From positions 364,951-428,950 of the forward strand of contig NZ_JACLAW010000002.1 of the NCBI RefSeq assembly GCF_014230315.1: a DNA stretch of 64,000 nt. The letters run 5' to 3'. This DNA comes from Novosphingobium flavum. Its GTDB lineage: Bacteria > Pseudomonadota > Alphaproteobacteria > Sphingomonadales > Sphingomonadaceae. The notes under the pieces were generated by a model that did no database searches, was not told the origin of the DNA, and was given only the letters and a program-made list of their open reading frames with translations. Shown here piece by piece: positions 34,819-44,280 of this stretch (position 1 is the stretch's first letter; each line of letters begins with the position of its first letter). The position numbers and the translations under genes are program-made.

Positions 34819-35361
34819 GATCGCGCTGACGAAGGCGGCGAGGTATTCGGCCAGCGCCTTGCGTGCAGCCTCGTCGACCAGATTGCCATCCCCGTCGAAC
34901 AGTTTGCCCGCGTGGCTGACATAGTGCTTGCGGCCGAACCACGGCCGCGTGCCGAGCGTGCGCAGCACCGGCAGCCAGGCTTCCTGCGCGAGGATCGTGC
35001 CGAACCCGCCCGGCGATGCGCCGACCAGAGCCGCTGCCTTGCCGGCAAAGACCCGCGCCGAATCCGCCGGGGGCCGGCTCATCCAGTCGATCGCGTTCTT
35101 GAGCACGCCGGGCAGCGAATTGTTGTATTCGGGCGTGGCCAGAAGCAGTCCGTCCGCCCCGGCCAGCGCCTCCTTGAGCACGGCCACGCTGTCCGGCACG
35201 CCGATTGCGGCCTCCTCGTCGGCGTCGTAGAGCGGCACACTGCGGATCGAATGGACCTCGAGGGTCGAACCCTCCGGCATCAGTTCCGCCGCCGCGCGCA
35301 GCAGGCCCGAATTGTAGGAGCCTGCCCTGAGCGAGCCGCCGATTCCGATCAGTCTTGCCAT
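34816..35361 (-). CDS. NADPH-dependent FMN reductase
   Basis: A 181-residue flavodoxin-like reductase. LIGIGGSLRAGSYNSGLLRAA is the FMN phosphate loop, and LLLATPEYNNSLPGVLKNAIDW is the family signature; ALVGASPGGFGTILAQ is the third block. It reduces FMN, quinones or similar acceptors with NADPH in the cytoplasm. Its stop codon lies inside the right terminus of the palindromic element. A GNAT gene lies 3 bases upstream, so the two are cotranscribed. Confidence 0.9.
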   Translation of the reverse strand: MARLIGIGGSLRAGSYNSGLLRAAAELMPEGSTLEVHSIRSVPLYDADEEAAIGVPDSVAVLKEALAGADGLLLATPEYNNSLPGVLKNAIDWMSRPPADSARVFAGKAAALVGASPGGFGTILAQEAWLPVLRTLGTRPWFGRKHYVSHAGKLFDGDGNLVDEAARKALAEYLAAFVSAI

Positions 35362-35364
35362 GAT

Positions 35365-35691
35365 TCAGGCCCTCAAGTCCGCCCATTCCGGATGACGCCG
35401 GAACTGCGCCTCGACAAAGGAGCAGCGCGGCTCGATCTTGTAGCCCTTCTCACGCGCATCGGCCACCAGCCTCTCGACCAGCCGCCGGGCGATGCCGCGC
35501 CCTTCCAGCGGGCGCGGGACCAGCGTGTGATTGGCCGAACGCACCGGCCCGTCGGGGCCGTCATGCTCGGTCCACGTCATGCGGCTGATCGCCTCGCTGC
35601 CGGCCACTTTCGCATGATATTCGCCCGCGCGGCCCTGATCGATCGCCACGATCTCGATCTCCAGCGCCTTGTTGCCGTTGCTCGCATTCAT
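35365..35691 (-). CDS. Small GNAT-family N-acetyltransferase (NAT_SF_1 / YjdJ type)
   Basis: A 108-residue protein of the compact acetyltransferase group. The acetyl-CoA loop is seen as VPRPLEGRGIARRLVERLVADAREKG, and KIEPRCSFVEAQFRRHPEWADL is the typical end with the conserved Cys and HPEW. The substrate is not known. It starts the two-gene unit with the FMN reductase and diverges from the transporter at 35766 with a 74-base gap. Confidence 0.85.
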   Translation of the reverse strand: MNASNGNKALEIEIVAIDQGRAGEYHAKVAGSEAISRMTWTEHDGPDGPVRSANHTLVPRPLEGRGIARRLVERLVADAREKGYKIEPRCSFVEAQFRRHPEWADLRA

Positions 35692-35765
35692 TGCCTTGCT
35701 GCTCCTGTCTACGCCAAAGCGCGGTCTTGACCCCGCGCCCGCCTTGGGCAATCCGCCAGCAGGTC

Positions 35766-36689
35766 ATGCCGTTCCCCGCCCCTGACGAAACGCCCGCCGT
35801 CCCCGTTCAGGGCCGGCTGGTCGCGGCCTTCGTGCTGGTCGCCCTGATCTGGGGATCGACCTGGTTCGTTATCAAGGACCAGGTCAGCGCCGTGCCTCCG
35901 GGCTGGACCATCACCTGGCGCTTTGCCGTCGCCACCGCCGGCTGCTTCCTGCTCGCCCTCGCCCGGCGCGACGCCCTGCGCCTGCCGCCCGGCGCGCAGC
36001 GCCTCGCCGTGTTGGTCGGGCTTTTCCAGTTCTGCGGCAATTTTCAGTTCGTCTACCGCGCGGAGCAGCACATCACCTCGGGCATCGTCGCCGTGCTCTA
36101 TGCCCTCCTGATGGTCCCCAACGCGGTGCTCGCCCGGATCTTCCTTGGCCAGAAGCTGACCGGGCGCTTCCTCGCCGGCTCGGCCGTCGCGCTTGGCGGG
36201 ATCGCCCTGCTCCTCGCGCATGAACTGCGCGTAGCCCCGGTCCAGTCCGCCGCCCTGCTCGGCATCGGCTTCACCCTCCTAGGCCTCACCTGCGCCTCGC
36301 TGGTCAACGTGATGCAGGGCGCCCGCACCGTGCGCGCCGTCCCCGCCGTGCCGATGCTGGCCTGGGCCATGCTCTGGGGCACGCTGATCGACGCGGTCCT
36401 CGCCCTCGCGCTCGACGGCGCCCCGCGCTTCGATCCCCGCCCGGCCTACTGGGGCGGGGTGCTTTATCTGGGGCTCGTCGGCTCGGTCCTGACCTTCCCG
36501 CTCTATTTCGAGCTGATCCGCCGCTGGGGTGCCGGCCGCGCCGCCTACAACGGGGTCGCCACCCCGGTAATCGCCATGCTGCTGTCCACCCTGTTCGAGG
36601 GCTACCGCTGGACCGCGCTGGCGGTTGGCGGATCGCTTCTTGCGCTGGCCGGGTTGCTGGTGGCCCTGTCGGGGCGGGAAAAGGCCTGA
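35766..36689 (+). CDS. DMT-superfamily (EamA) transporter
   Basis: A 307-residue membrane protein with ten hydrophobic helices arranged as two EamA repeats (VALIWGSTWFVIKDQV in the first, LGLVGSVLTFPLYFELIRRWGA in the second). Such proteins export amino acids or other metabolites. The ATG at 35766 precedes the first helix; the longer frame upstream overlaps the GNAT gene. It is followed directly by a minus-strand gene. Substrate unknown. Confidence 0.85.
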   Translation: MPFPAPDETPAVPVQGRLVAAFVLVALIWGSTWFVIKDQVSAVPPGWTITWRFAVATAGCFLLALARRDALRLPPGAQRLAVLVGLFQFCGNFQFVYRAEQHITSGIVAVLYALLMVPNAVLARIFLGQKLTGRFLAGSAVALGGIALLLAHELRVAPVQSAALLGIGFTLLGLTCASLVNVMQGARTVRAVPAVPMLAWAMLWGTLIDAVLALALDGAPRFDPRPAYWGGVLYLGLVGSVLTFPLYFELIRRWGAGRAAYNGVATPVIAMLLSTLFEGYRWTALAVGGSLLALAGLLVALSGREKA

Positions 36690-36691
36690 GA

Positions 36692-37474
36692 TCACTCGCC
36701 CTCAAGAATTGCCCGCAGCCCTGCGCGGTAATCCGCAAATCTTGGCGCCCAGCCGAGCACGCGCTTGGCCTTGCCGTTCGCCACGCGGCGGTTCTCCGCA
36801 TAGAAGGCCCGCGCCATGGGCGAGAGACCGGCCTCGTCGAGCGTCATCAACGGGGGCTGGGGCAGCCGAAGCAAGCGGCAGGCCTCCTCGATCACCGCGT
36901 TCTGCGAACAGGGCGCATCGTCGGCAAGATTGTAGGCCCCGGCCGGCCCCTCCAGCGCCGCCAGCACCCCGCTGGCGATATCCTCCACGTGGACCCGGCT
37001 GAACACCTGCCCGGCAAGGTCGATCCGGTGGGCCTTGCCCTCGCGCGCCCGGTCCAGCGCGCTGCGGCCCGGGCCGTAGATCCCCGGCAGGCGCAGCACC
37101 CGCGCCCCGCGCGCCAGCCAGTCCGCATCGCAGTCCGCCCGCGCGGTGCGGCGGCCGCGCCCGACCGGCGCGCTCTCGTCGACCCAGGCCCCACCCGCAT
37201 CGCCGTAGACCCCGGTCGAGGAGAGATAGCCCAGCCACGGCTGGCGCAGCGCATCGCCATAGCGCTCCAGCACCGGGTCCAGCCCCTCGCCCGATGGGGG
37301 CGCCGAGGACAGCACGGCCTCGGCATCGGCCAGGGCCATGCGCACAGTCCCCTCGTCGTCGAACGCGAGCGTGCCGGCCCGTCCCGTGGAAACCACTTCC
37401 CAACCGCGCGTTTCGAGGGCCCGGGCGATGAAACCCGCCGAATACCCCAGCCCGAAGATGACCATCCGCTTCAT
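36692..37474 (-). CDS. NAD-dependent epimerase/dehydratase-like protein
   Basis: A 260-residue extended SDR-fold protein. MVIFGLGYSAGFIARALETRGWEVV is a Rossmann loop with GLGYSAG in place of the usual GxxGxxG; LSSTGVYGDAGGAWVDESAP, RLPGIYGPGRSALDR and FSRVHVEDIASGVLAAL follow the family. The Tyr of the catalytic YxxxK is not evident, so it may be a binding protein or an atypical enzyme; similar proteins are annotated only as SDR-family. The start may also be three codons later. It is divergent from pepN with 52 bases between them. Confidence 0.75.
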   Translation of the reverse strand: MKRMVIFGLGYSAGFIARALETRGWEVVSTGRAGTLAFDDEGTVRMALADAEAVLSSAPPSGEGLDPVLERYGDALRQPWLGYLSSTGVYGDAGGAWVDESAPVGRGRRTARADCDADWLARGARVLRLPGIYGPGRSALDRAREGKAHRIDLAGQVFSRVHVEDIASGVLAALEGPAGAYNLADDAPCSQNAVIEEACRLLRLPQPPLMTLDEAGLSPMARAFYAENRRVANGKAKRVLGWAPRFADYRAGLRAILEGE

Positions 37475-37526
37475 CCGGTCATGGTCACAGGTAGCAATCC
37501 GCGCCGCAACCGATAATAAGGTACCC

Positions 37527-40199
37527 ATGGATATTGCCAGCAGACCGTCCGAGCCCGCCGAGAACACCGCGGTTGCCAATGCCGCGCCGCCGCCCGCCGC
37601 GCCGGCGGTGATCCGGCGAGAGGATTACACCCCGCCGGCCTGGCTGGTGCCCGAGGTCTCGCTCGATTTCGCGCTGGGGGTCGACGGCACGAGGGTCGTT
37701 TCCGACCTGCTGGTGCGGCGCAATGCCCCCGGCCAGCCGCTGCGCCTTTCGGGCGACGGGATCGCCGCGCGAGAAGTGCTGGTCGATGGCCGCCCGTCCA
37801 ATCACTGGCGGATGGAGGGGGCGGATCTCGTCATCGACCTCGAGGGCGACGAACACCGCGTCTCGATCGAAACCGCGCTCAACCCGGCCGCCAATTCGCA
37901 GCTGATGGGGCTCTATGCCTCGAACGGCATGCTCTGCACCCAGTGTGAGGCCGAGGGTTTCCGCCGCATCACCTTCCACCCCGACCGGCCCGACGTGCTC
38001 TCGGTCTACCGCGTCAGGATGGCGGGCCCCAAGGCCGATTTCCCGATCCTGCTCTCCAACGGCAACTGCGTGGCGAGCGGCGAGGGGCCCCCGAACGAGA
38101 ACGGCGAGGACACGCACTGGGCCGAATGGCACGATCCCTGGCCCAAGCCGTCCTACCTCTTCGCCCTGGTCGCGGGCGATCTCGTCGCCACGTCGGACAG
38201 CTTCACCACGATGAACGGGCGCAAGGTCGATCTCAACATCTGGGTCCGCCCGGGGGACGAGAGCCGTACCCACCATGCCATGCGCTCGCTGATCAACTCG
38301 ATGAAGTGGGACGAGGAAGCCTTCGGCCGCGAGTACGATCTCGACCTGTTCAACATCGTCGCCGTGTCCGATTTCAACATGGGCGCGATGGAGAACAAGG
38401 GCCTCAACGTCTTCAACACGCGCTATGTCCTCGCCGATCCGGAAACGGCGACCGATGGGGATTATGACGCGGTCGAGGGGGTGATCGGCCACGAATACTT
38501 CCACAACTGGTCGGGCAACCGGATCACCTGCCGGGACTGGTTCCAGCTCTCCCTCAAGGAAGGCTTCACCGTGCTGCGCGACCAGATGTTCAGCGCGGCG
38601 ATGGGCTCGGAGCCGGTCAAGCGGATCGAGGACGTCCGCGTTCTGCGCGCGGCCCAGTTTCCCGAGGATTCGGGCCCGCTGGCCCATCCGATCCGCCCCG
38701 ATTCCTATCAGGAAATCTCCAACTTCTACACGGCCACGGTCTACAACAAGGGCGCCGAGGTGATCCGCATGATGCGGAGCATGGCGAATTTCGGGGCGGG
38801 GGCCGACCGCTTCCGCAAAGGCACCGACCTCTACTTCGACCGGCACGACGGCGAGGCGGCAACCTGCGAGGATTTCGTCAAGGCGATCGAGGACGGCGCC
38901 GGGCTGGACCTCACCCGGTTCCGCCTGTGGTATTCGCAGGCCGGCACGCCGCGCGTCACCGCCCGCCTTGCGCATGAAGGCGATGTCGCCACGCTTCACC
39001 TCACCCAGGAGGTGCCGCTCACCCCGGGGCAGGCTTCCAAGCAGCCGATGCCGATCCCGCTGCGCCTTGCCCTGTTCGACCGCGCGAGCGGAAAGCACGG
39101 CGGCGAACAGCTCGTGGTGCTCGACCAGGCCGAGGCGAGCTTCACCTTCCCCGGCCATGCCGAGGCCCCGGTCCTCTCGCTCAACCGCGGCTTTTCCGCG
39201 CCGGTCGCGATCGACGCGGCCACGTCGCAGGAAGACCTCGTCTTCCTCGCCGCGCATGACGATGATCCCTTCGCCCGCTACGAGGCGCTGCAGAGCCTGA
39301 TCGTCCGCCACCTCGTCGCCGCCGCTGCGGAGGAGCTGTCGGATGACGAGCGCTTCACCGGCCGCCACGCCATCGCCTCGGCCATCGCCGCCGTGCTCGA
39401 CGACACCGCGCTCGACGACCTGATGCGCGGCGAACTGCTGATCCTGCCGGGCGAGGGCTATCTCGCCGAACAGTTCGCCCAGGCCGACCCCACCGCCATC
39501 CGGCGCGAGCGCGAAGGGCTCAAGGGCTGGCTTGCCCAGGCCCTGCTCGCCCGCTTCACCGCGCTGCACGACCGCGCCAGCGCCGTGCCCTTCTCGCTCG
39601 AGGCCGCCGCACGCGGCGCCCGCAAGGTCAAGACCCAGGCACTGGTCTATCTCGCCGCCGGTGCCCCCGAGGAAGCCGCCCGCCGCGCCGCCGCGCAGTA
39701 CGACGCGGCCGACAACATGACCGACCGGCAGGGCGCGCTGATGACCCTGTGCGGGCTCGATACGCCCGGCCGGGCCGAGAAGCTGGCCGATTTCCACGCG
39801 CGCTACGCCGGCAATGCGCTGGTGATCGACAAGTGGTTCTCGCTTCAGGCCGGCTCGCTCCACGGCGACGCGCTGGCCCACGTCAAGGCGCTGGCCGATC
39901 ACCCCGATTTCACCCTCGGCAACCCCAACCGGGTGCGTTCGCTCTACATGGCCTTCGCCGCCAACCCGGCCGCCTTCCACGATCCTTCGGGCGAGGGCTA
40001 CCGGATCATCGCCGACCTGATTCTCGCGCTCGATCCGATCAACGCGCAGACGGCGGCCCGCTTCGTCCCGTCGCTCGGCCGCTGGCGGCGGATCGAACCG
40101 GCCCGCGCGGCGATGATGCGCGCCGAGCTCGAACGGATCGCCGCGGCGCCCAGCCTGTCGCGCGATACCTTCGAGCAGGTCACGCGGAGCCTCGGATAA
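37527..40199 (+). CDS. pepN: Aminopeptidase N (M1 family)
   Basis: An 890-residue zinc aminopeptidase of the proteobacterial PepN type. The exopeptidase motif GAMEN occurs in FNMGAMENKGLN, and the zinc site is VIGHEYFHNWSGNR followed by LKEG with the third ligand Glu. GLYASNGMLCTQCEAEGFRRITF is a family block. The C-terminal domain (KPxRS-type HEAT region) is complete, ending DTFEQVTRSLG. It trims peptides in the cytoplasm. It is followed after five bases by pgeF. Confidence 0.96.
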   Translation: MDIASRPSEPAENTAVANAAPPPAAPAVIRREDYTPPAWLVPEVSLDFALGVDGTRVVSDLLVRRNAPGQPLRLSGDGIAAREVLVDGRPSNHWRMEGADLVIDLEGDEHRVSIETALNPAANSQLMGLYASNGMLCTQCEAEGFRRITFHPDRPDVLSVYRVRMAGPKADFPILLSNGNCVASGEGPPNENGEDTHWAEWHDPWPKPSYLFALVAGDLVATSDSFTTMNGRKVDLNIWVRPGDESRTHHAMRSLINSMKWDEEAFGREYDLDLFNIVAVSDFNMGAMENKGLNVFNTRYVLADPETATDGDYDAVEGVIGHEYFHNWSGNRITCRDWFQLSLKEGFTVLRDQMFSAAMGSEPVKRIEDVRVLRAAQFPEDSGPLAHPIRPDSYQEISNFYTATVYNKGAEVIRMMRSMANFGAGADRFRKGTDLYFDRHDGEAATCEDFVKAIEDGAGLDLTRFRLWYSQAGTPRVTARLAHEGDVATLHLTQEVPLTPGQASKQPMPIPLRLALFDRASGKHGGEQLVVLDQAEASFTFPGHAEAPVLSLNRGFSAPVAIDAATSQEDLVFLAAHDDDPFARYEALQSLIVRHLVAAAAEELSDDERFTGRHAIASAIAAVLDDTALDDLMRGELLILPGEGYLAEQFAQADPTAIRREREGLKGWLAQALLARFTALHDRASAVPFSLEAAARGARKVKTQALVYLAAGAPEEAARRAAAQYDAADNMTDRQGALMTLCGLDTPGRAEKLADFHARYAGNALVIDKWFSLQAGSLHGDALAHVKALADHPDFTLGNPNRVRSLYMAFAANPAAFHDPSGEGYRIIADLILALDPINAQTAARFVPSLGRWRRIEPARAAMMRAELERIAAAPSLSRDTFEQVTRSLG

Positions 40200-40204
40200 G
40201 GCCC

Positions 40205-40972
40205 TTGGCTGACGCGCCCGAAGTCCTCACCGCCAAGGCCCTCGCCGGCACCCGCCACGGCTTCCTCGGCCGCACCGGCGGGGTCTCGACCGGCGTGGTC
40301 GCGGGTCTCAACGTCGGCCTCGGCGCGGGCGACGACGGCGCGGCCGTGGCCGAAAACCGGCGCCGCGCGGTCGATGCCGTGGCGCCCGGCGCGCGGCTGG
40401 TCACGGTCTACCAGATTCACTCGCCCACTTGCGTGACCGTGGCCGATCCGTGGGATGAAACCAGCCGGCCCGAAGCCGATGCCCTTGTCACCGACCGGCC
40501 CGGTCTGGTCCTCGGGATCGTCACCGCCGACTGCGCGCCGATCCTCTTCGCCGATGTCGCGGCCGGGGTGATCGGCGCGGCCCATGCCGGGTGGAAGGGG
40601 GCCTTCACCGGGGTCGCCGAATCCACCGTTGCGGCGATGGAGGCGCTCGGCGCCCGGCGCGAGCGGATCGCCGCCGCTATCGGCCCGTGCATCTCGCAAG
40701 CGAGCTACGAGGTCGACGAGGGCTTTCGCGCCCGCTTTATAGAGCAATCGCCCGAAAGCGAGCGCTTCTTCGCGCCGGGGCGCCCGGGCCACTGCCACTT
40801 CGCGCTCGAATCCTACGTTGCCGACCGGCTGGCGCGGGCCGGCGTCGCCACGATCGCGCCGCTCGCCGCCGATACCTGCTCCCAGCCCGCCCGGTTCTAT
40901 TCCTACCGCCGCTCGACCCTGGCCGGAGAACCCGCCTACGGGCGGCAGTTTTCCCTGATCGCGCTGGGCTGA
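40205..40972 (+). CDS. pgeF: Polyphenol oxidase / purine nucleosidase family (YfiH, laccase domain)
   Basis: A 255-residue protein with a TTG start five bases after pepN. The metal ligands of the family are all visible: YQIHSPTC, VTADCAPILF and AHAGWKGAF, and GPCISQASYEV and DTCSQPARFYSYRRS complete the pattern. Proteins of this family act on purine nucleosides and as peptidoglycan-editing factor in E. coli; the copper/phenol activity is secondary. Here the role is not determined by context. Confidence 0.9.
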   Translation: MADAPEVLTAKALAGTRHGFLGRTGGVSTGVVAGLNVGLGAGDDGAAVAENRRRAVDAVAPGARLVTVYQIHSPTCVTVADPWDETSRPEADALVTDRPGLVLGIVTADCAPILFADVAAGVIGAAHAGWKGAFTGVAESTVAAMEALGARRERIAAAIGPCISQASYEVDEGFRARFIEQSPESERFFAPGRPGHCHFALESYVADRLARAGVATIAPLAADTCSQPARFYSYRRSTLAGEPAYGRQFSLIALG

Positions 40973-41026
40973 ACCGGGTGCCGAACCCGGCTGGAAGCCG
41001 ACCGCCATTGCAGCGCAAAAAGGCGG

Positions 41027-41055
41027 TTGGCAGGGCTTGCTTTCGCGTCTATCAG
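41027..41055 (+). promoter_or_regulatory. Possible sigma-70-type promoter of petABC
   Basis: TTGGCA (41027-41032), a 17-base spacer and TATCAG (41050-41055), about 150 bases before the petA start. The match to the consensus is moderate. The rest of the 233-base gap shows no gene. Confidence 0.3.
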
Positions 41056-41205
41056 GCCGCCAAGTCGGCACCGGGAGCGGCTGGATGGGCCATGCCCGAC
41101 ACGCCGCCATGGGGGATTTCCTGGCAGGCACGACGATTAGGGGTTTCCATGCCCACGTCCGGCATCGTGCCGGGTGCGGGTCGATAAAGCAGGGCAAGGT
41201 CAACC

Positions 41206-41769
41206 ATGTCAGATCATGCGGGCACTGAAGCCGTTCTTCCCGAAGGAGAAGGCGTGCGGCGGCGCGATTTCATCAATATCGCCGCGGTCAGCGCCGCGGG
41301 CGTCGGCGGCGTGATCACGCTGCTGCCGCTGATCAGCCAGATGGCCCCCTCGGCCGACGTTCTGGCCGAAAGCTCGACCGAGATCGACATCAGCGCGATC
41401 CAGCCGGGCCAGGCGATCAAGGCGGTCTTCCGCAAGCAGCCGGTCTTCGTGCGCAACCTCACGCCCAAGGAAATCTCGGAAGCCGAAGCGGTCGACGTTT
41501 CGTCGCTGCGCGATCCGCAGACCCTCAAGGAGCGGACCAAGGCAGGCAAGGAAAACTGGCTGATCACCATGGGTGTCTGCACCCACCTCGGTTGCGTGCC
41601 GCTCGGCGCCGGCGAGGGTGAGGTGAAGGGCGAGTTCGGCGGCTATTTCTGCCCCTGCCATGGCTCGGTCTACGATACCGCCGCCCGTATCCGTAAGGGC
41701 CCCGCGCCCAAGAACCTGCAGGTTCCGGAATACGCCTTCACTACCGACACTGTCGTCAAGATCGGCTGA
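41206..41769 (+). CDS. petA: Ubiquinol-cytochrome c reductase Rieske iron-sulfur subunit
   Basis: A 187-residue subunit of the cytochrome bc1 complex. The N terminus has a twin-arginine stretch ([12 protein letters not shown]) and one membrane helix, as expected for Tat-dependent Rieske proteins. The [2Fe-2S] cluster ligands are in CTHLGCVP and CPCHGSVYD, with the usual disulfide Cys pair. It passes electrons from ubiquinol to cytochrome c1. First gene of petABC. Confidence 0.97.
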   Translation: MSDHAGTEAVLPEGEGVRRRDFINIAAVSAAGVGGVITLLPLISQMAPSADVLAESSTEIDISAIQPGQAIKAVFRKQPVFVRNLTPKEISEAEAVDVSSLRDPQTLKERTKAGKENWLITMGVCTHLGCVPLGAGEGEVKGEFGGYFCPCHGSVYDTAARIRKGPAPKNLQVPEYAFTTDTVVKIG

Positions 41770-41780
41770 GGCACACCACC

Positions 41781-43055
41781 ATGAGCTTCCCTTGGGCCAA
41801 CGAATACAAGCCGTCCCATCCGCTGATGCAGTGGATGGACGAGAAGCTGCCTCTGCCGCGCTTCGTCTACAACGCCGTCGGCGCCGGCTACCCGGTTCCG
41901 CGTAACCTCAATTACGCGTGGAACTTCGGCGTCCTGGCAGGCTTCTGCCTCGCGCTGCAGATCGTCACCGGCGTGATCCTCGCCATGCACTACGCCGCCA
42001 ACACCGGCGTGGCGTTCGACTCGGTCGAACACATCATGCGCGACGTGAACTGGGGCTGGATGCTGCGCTATGCGCACGCCAACGGCGCCTCGGCCTTCTT
42101 CGTCGTCGTCTATGTCCACATCTTCCGCGGGTTCTTCTACGGCTCCTACAAGGCGCCGCGCGAGATGATCTGGCTGCTCGGCGTCGTGATCTTCCTGCTG
42201 ATGATGGCCACGGCCTTCATGGGCTACGTGTTGCCGTGGGGGCAGATGTCGTTCTGGGGCGCCCAGGTCATCACCGGCCTGTTCTCGGCGATCCCGCTGG
42301 TCGGCGATCCGCTGCACACCTGGCTGCTCGGCGGCTTCGCGCCCGACAATGCGGCGCTCAACCGCTTCTTCTCGCTGCACTTCCTGCTGCCCTTCGTCAT
42401 CGCCGGCGTGGTCATCCTCCACATCTGGGCGCTGCACATCCCCGGCTCGTCGAACCCGACTGGCGTGGAAGTGAAGCAGGAATCCGACACCGTTCCCTTC
42501 CACCCGTACTACACGGCGAAGGACGGCTTCGGCCTCGGCGTCTTCCTCATCGGTTACTGCGCCCTGCTGTTCTTCTTCCCGAACGCGCTCGGCCACCCGG
42601 ATAACTACATCCCGGCCAACCCGATGCAGACCCCGGCGCACATCGTTCCCGAATGGTACTTCTGGCCGTTCTATGCGATCCTGCGCGCCTTCACCCAGGA
42701 CTTCCTGTTCATTCCGGCCAAGCTGATGGGCGTGCTCGCCATGTTCAGCGCGATCCTGGTGTGGTTCTTCCTGCCCTGGCTCGATCGCTCGCCGGTCCGC
42801 TCGGGTCACTTCCGCCCGACCTTCCGCAAGTTCTACTACGCGCTGATCGTCGATGCGCTGGTGCTGGGCTATTGCGGCGGTTCGCCGGCAGAAGAACCCT
42901 TCGTGATGATCAGCCAGATCGCGGCGATCTACTACTTCGCCCACTTCCTGATCATCCTGCCGATCGTTTCCGCGATCGAACGGCCCGATCCGCTGCCCTT
43001 CTCGATCACCGAAGCCGTGCTCGGCTCGGACGAGACGGCCCCGGCCGCGGCCTGA
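41781..43055 (+). CDS. petB: Cytochrome b of the bc1 complex
   Basis: A 424-residue integral membrane subunit holding both b haems and the quinone sites. [38 protein letters not shown] (with haem His residues), [19 protein letters not shown] and [16 protein letters not shown] (the Qo-site PEWY motif) are all present. The length is that of the bacterial form with C-terminal extension. It starts 12 bases after petA. Confidence 0.98.
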   Translation: MSFPWANEYKPSHPLMQWMDEKLPLPRFVYNAVGAGYPVPRNLNYAWNFGVLAGFCLALQIVTGVILAMHYAANTGVAFDSVEHIMRDVNWGWMLRYAHANGASAFFVVVYVHIFRGFFYGSYKAPREMIWLLGVVIFLLMMATAFMGYVLPWGQMSFWGAQVITGLFSAIPLVGDPLHTWLLGGFAPDNAALNRFFSLHFLLPFVIAGVVILHIWALHIPGSSNPTGVEVKQESDTVPFHPYYTAKDGFGLGVFLIGYCALLFFFPNALGHPDNYIPANPMQTPAHIVPEWYFWPFYAILRAFTQDFLFIPAKLMGVLAMFSAILVWFFLPWLDRSPVRSGHFRPTFRKFYYALIVDALVLGYCGGSPAEEPFVMISQIAAIYYFAHFLIILPIVSAIERPDPLPFSITEAVLGSDETAPAAA

Positions 43056-43081
43056 GCCAGACAGACGAAAGAGAGCGAACC

Positions 43082-43897
43082 ATGATCCGCATCATCTCGA
43101 TCCTCGTCGGGGCTTTCTTCTCGCTGGCCCTGCTGTGGTCGGTCGGCAAGGGCGCCGTGTCCTATGTGACCGAGCCGCCGAAGGAAACCGTCGAGCACGC
43201 CTTCCACCTCGCGCCCAAGGAAGTCGAATTCGAATCCGACGGCGCCTTCGGCAAGTTCGACAACCAGCAGCTCCAGCGCGGCTTCAAGGTCTACAAGGAA
43301 GTCTGCTCGGCCTGCCACGCGCTCAAGCTCGTCGCCTTCCGCGACCTCAAGGCCATCGGCTACAACGACGATGAAGTGAAGGCGATTGCCAAGGGCTTCC
43401 AGGTCCCGGCCTACAACAAGAACACCGGCGAAGTCGTCACCAAGGAAGGCGTCGCCGCCGACCACTTCCCGCCGGTGCTCTATGCCGGCCAGGGCACGCC
43501 GCCCGATCTTTCGCTGATCGCCAAGGCGCGCCACGAAGGTCCGGAATACGTCTACTCGCTGCTGACCGGTTATCAGGAACAGCCCGCCGAGCTTCTCAAG
43601 AAGTTCCCGGATGCCAAGACGCCGGAGGGGCTGCACTACAACCCCTATTTCGCCAACCTCAACCTCGCCATGCCCCAGCCGCTGACCGCCGACGACCAGG
43701 TCACCTATACGGACGGGACCAAGGCCACGGTTGACCAGATGTCGAAAGACGTCGCGGCCTTCCTGATCTGGACCGCCGAACCCAAGCTCGACAAGCGCAA
43801 GCAGACGGGCTGGGCGGTGCTGGGCTTCCTGCTCTTCGCCACGGTCCTCGCCTACATGGCCTATCGCAACGTCTGGGCGGAAAAGAAGGGCCACTAA
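43082..43897 (+). CDS. petC: Cytochrome c1 of the bc1 complex
   Basis: A 271-residue haem protein with an N-terminal signal helix (IISILVGAFFSLALLWSVG), covalent haem motif CSACH (residues 75-79) and a C-terminal membrane anchor (WAVLGFLLFATVLAYMAY). LHYNPYFANLNLAMPQPL holds the sixth ligand Met. Unlike in some rhizobia it is not fused to cytochrome b. It starts 27 bases after petB and is followed by a strong terminator. Confidence 0.97.
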   Translation: MIRIISILVGAFFSLALLWSVGKGAVSYVTEPPKETVEHAFHLAPKEVEFESDGAFGKFDNQQLQRGFKVYKEVCSACHALKLVAFRDLKAIGYNDDEVKAIAKGFQVPAYNKNTGEVVTKEGVAADHFPPVLYAGQGTPPDLSLIAKARHEGPEYVYSLLTGYQEQPAELLKKFPDAKTPEGLHYNPYFANLNLAMPQPLTADDQVTYTDGTKATVDQMSKDVAAFLIWTAEPKLDKRKQTGWAVLGFLLFATVLAYMAYRNVWAEKKGH

Positions 43898-43924
43898 GCC
43901 CTTTGCCCCGGCGGCCAACGGATC

Positions 43925-43958
43925 AAGCCCCTCGCATCACCCGATGCGGGGGGCTTTT
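43925..43958 (+). terminator. Intrinsic terminator of petABC
   Basis: AAGCCCCTCGCATC and GATGCGGGGGGCTT form a 14-bp stem with one mismatch, a short loop ACCC, and a following TTTT, 28 bases after the petC stop. Confidence 0.85.
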
Positions 43959-44000
43959 CCGTTTCGCGCGGAATGAACAAGGCAGCCTTCGGCACGCCCA

Positions 44001-44030
44001 GGCGCCGGAAGGCGGTTGGGGGTCTGGGGC
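44001..44030. repeat. Fragment of intergenic repeat family A
   Basis: GGCGCCGGAAGGCGG followed by GGGGGTCTGGGGC, the same order as the right part of the copy at 61327-61484. It lies between the petC terminator and tRNA-Gly. Confidence 0.5.
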
Positions 44031-44135
44031 CTTTGTTCCAGTGCAATCGATCTGGAATTGGCGCCGCGTAGAGCGAGAGGTCGCCGCGCCGCGCTTGACT
44101 TCCCCCCCGAGGCGGTGGCAAGCGCACGGGCGAGC

Positions 44136-44209
<74 letters not shown>

Positions 44210-44280
44210 CCTTCTCCCCCAACGAAAATGCGCGCGAAGGGCAGACCCCCCGCGCGCATCGCATTTGTCCGGGCTCCGGC

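Noticed and set aside
37485..39980. Minus-strand open frame of 831 codons opposite pepN
   Set aside because: Shadow of pepN; no domain and no ribosome binding site.
40973..41205. Short open frame between pgeF and petA
   Set aside because: No ribosome binding site, unusual composition, and it overlaps the probable petA promoter.
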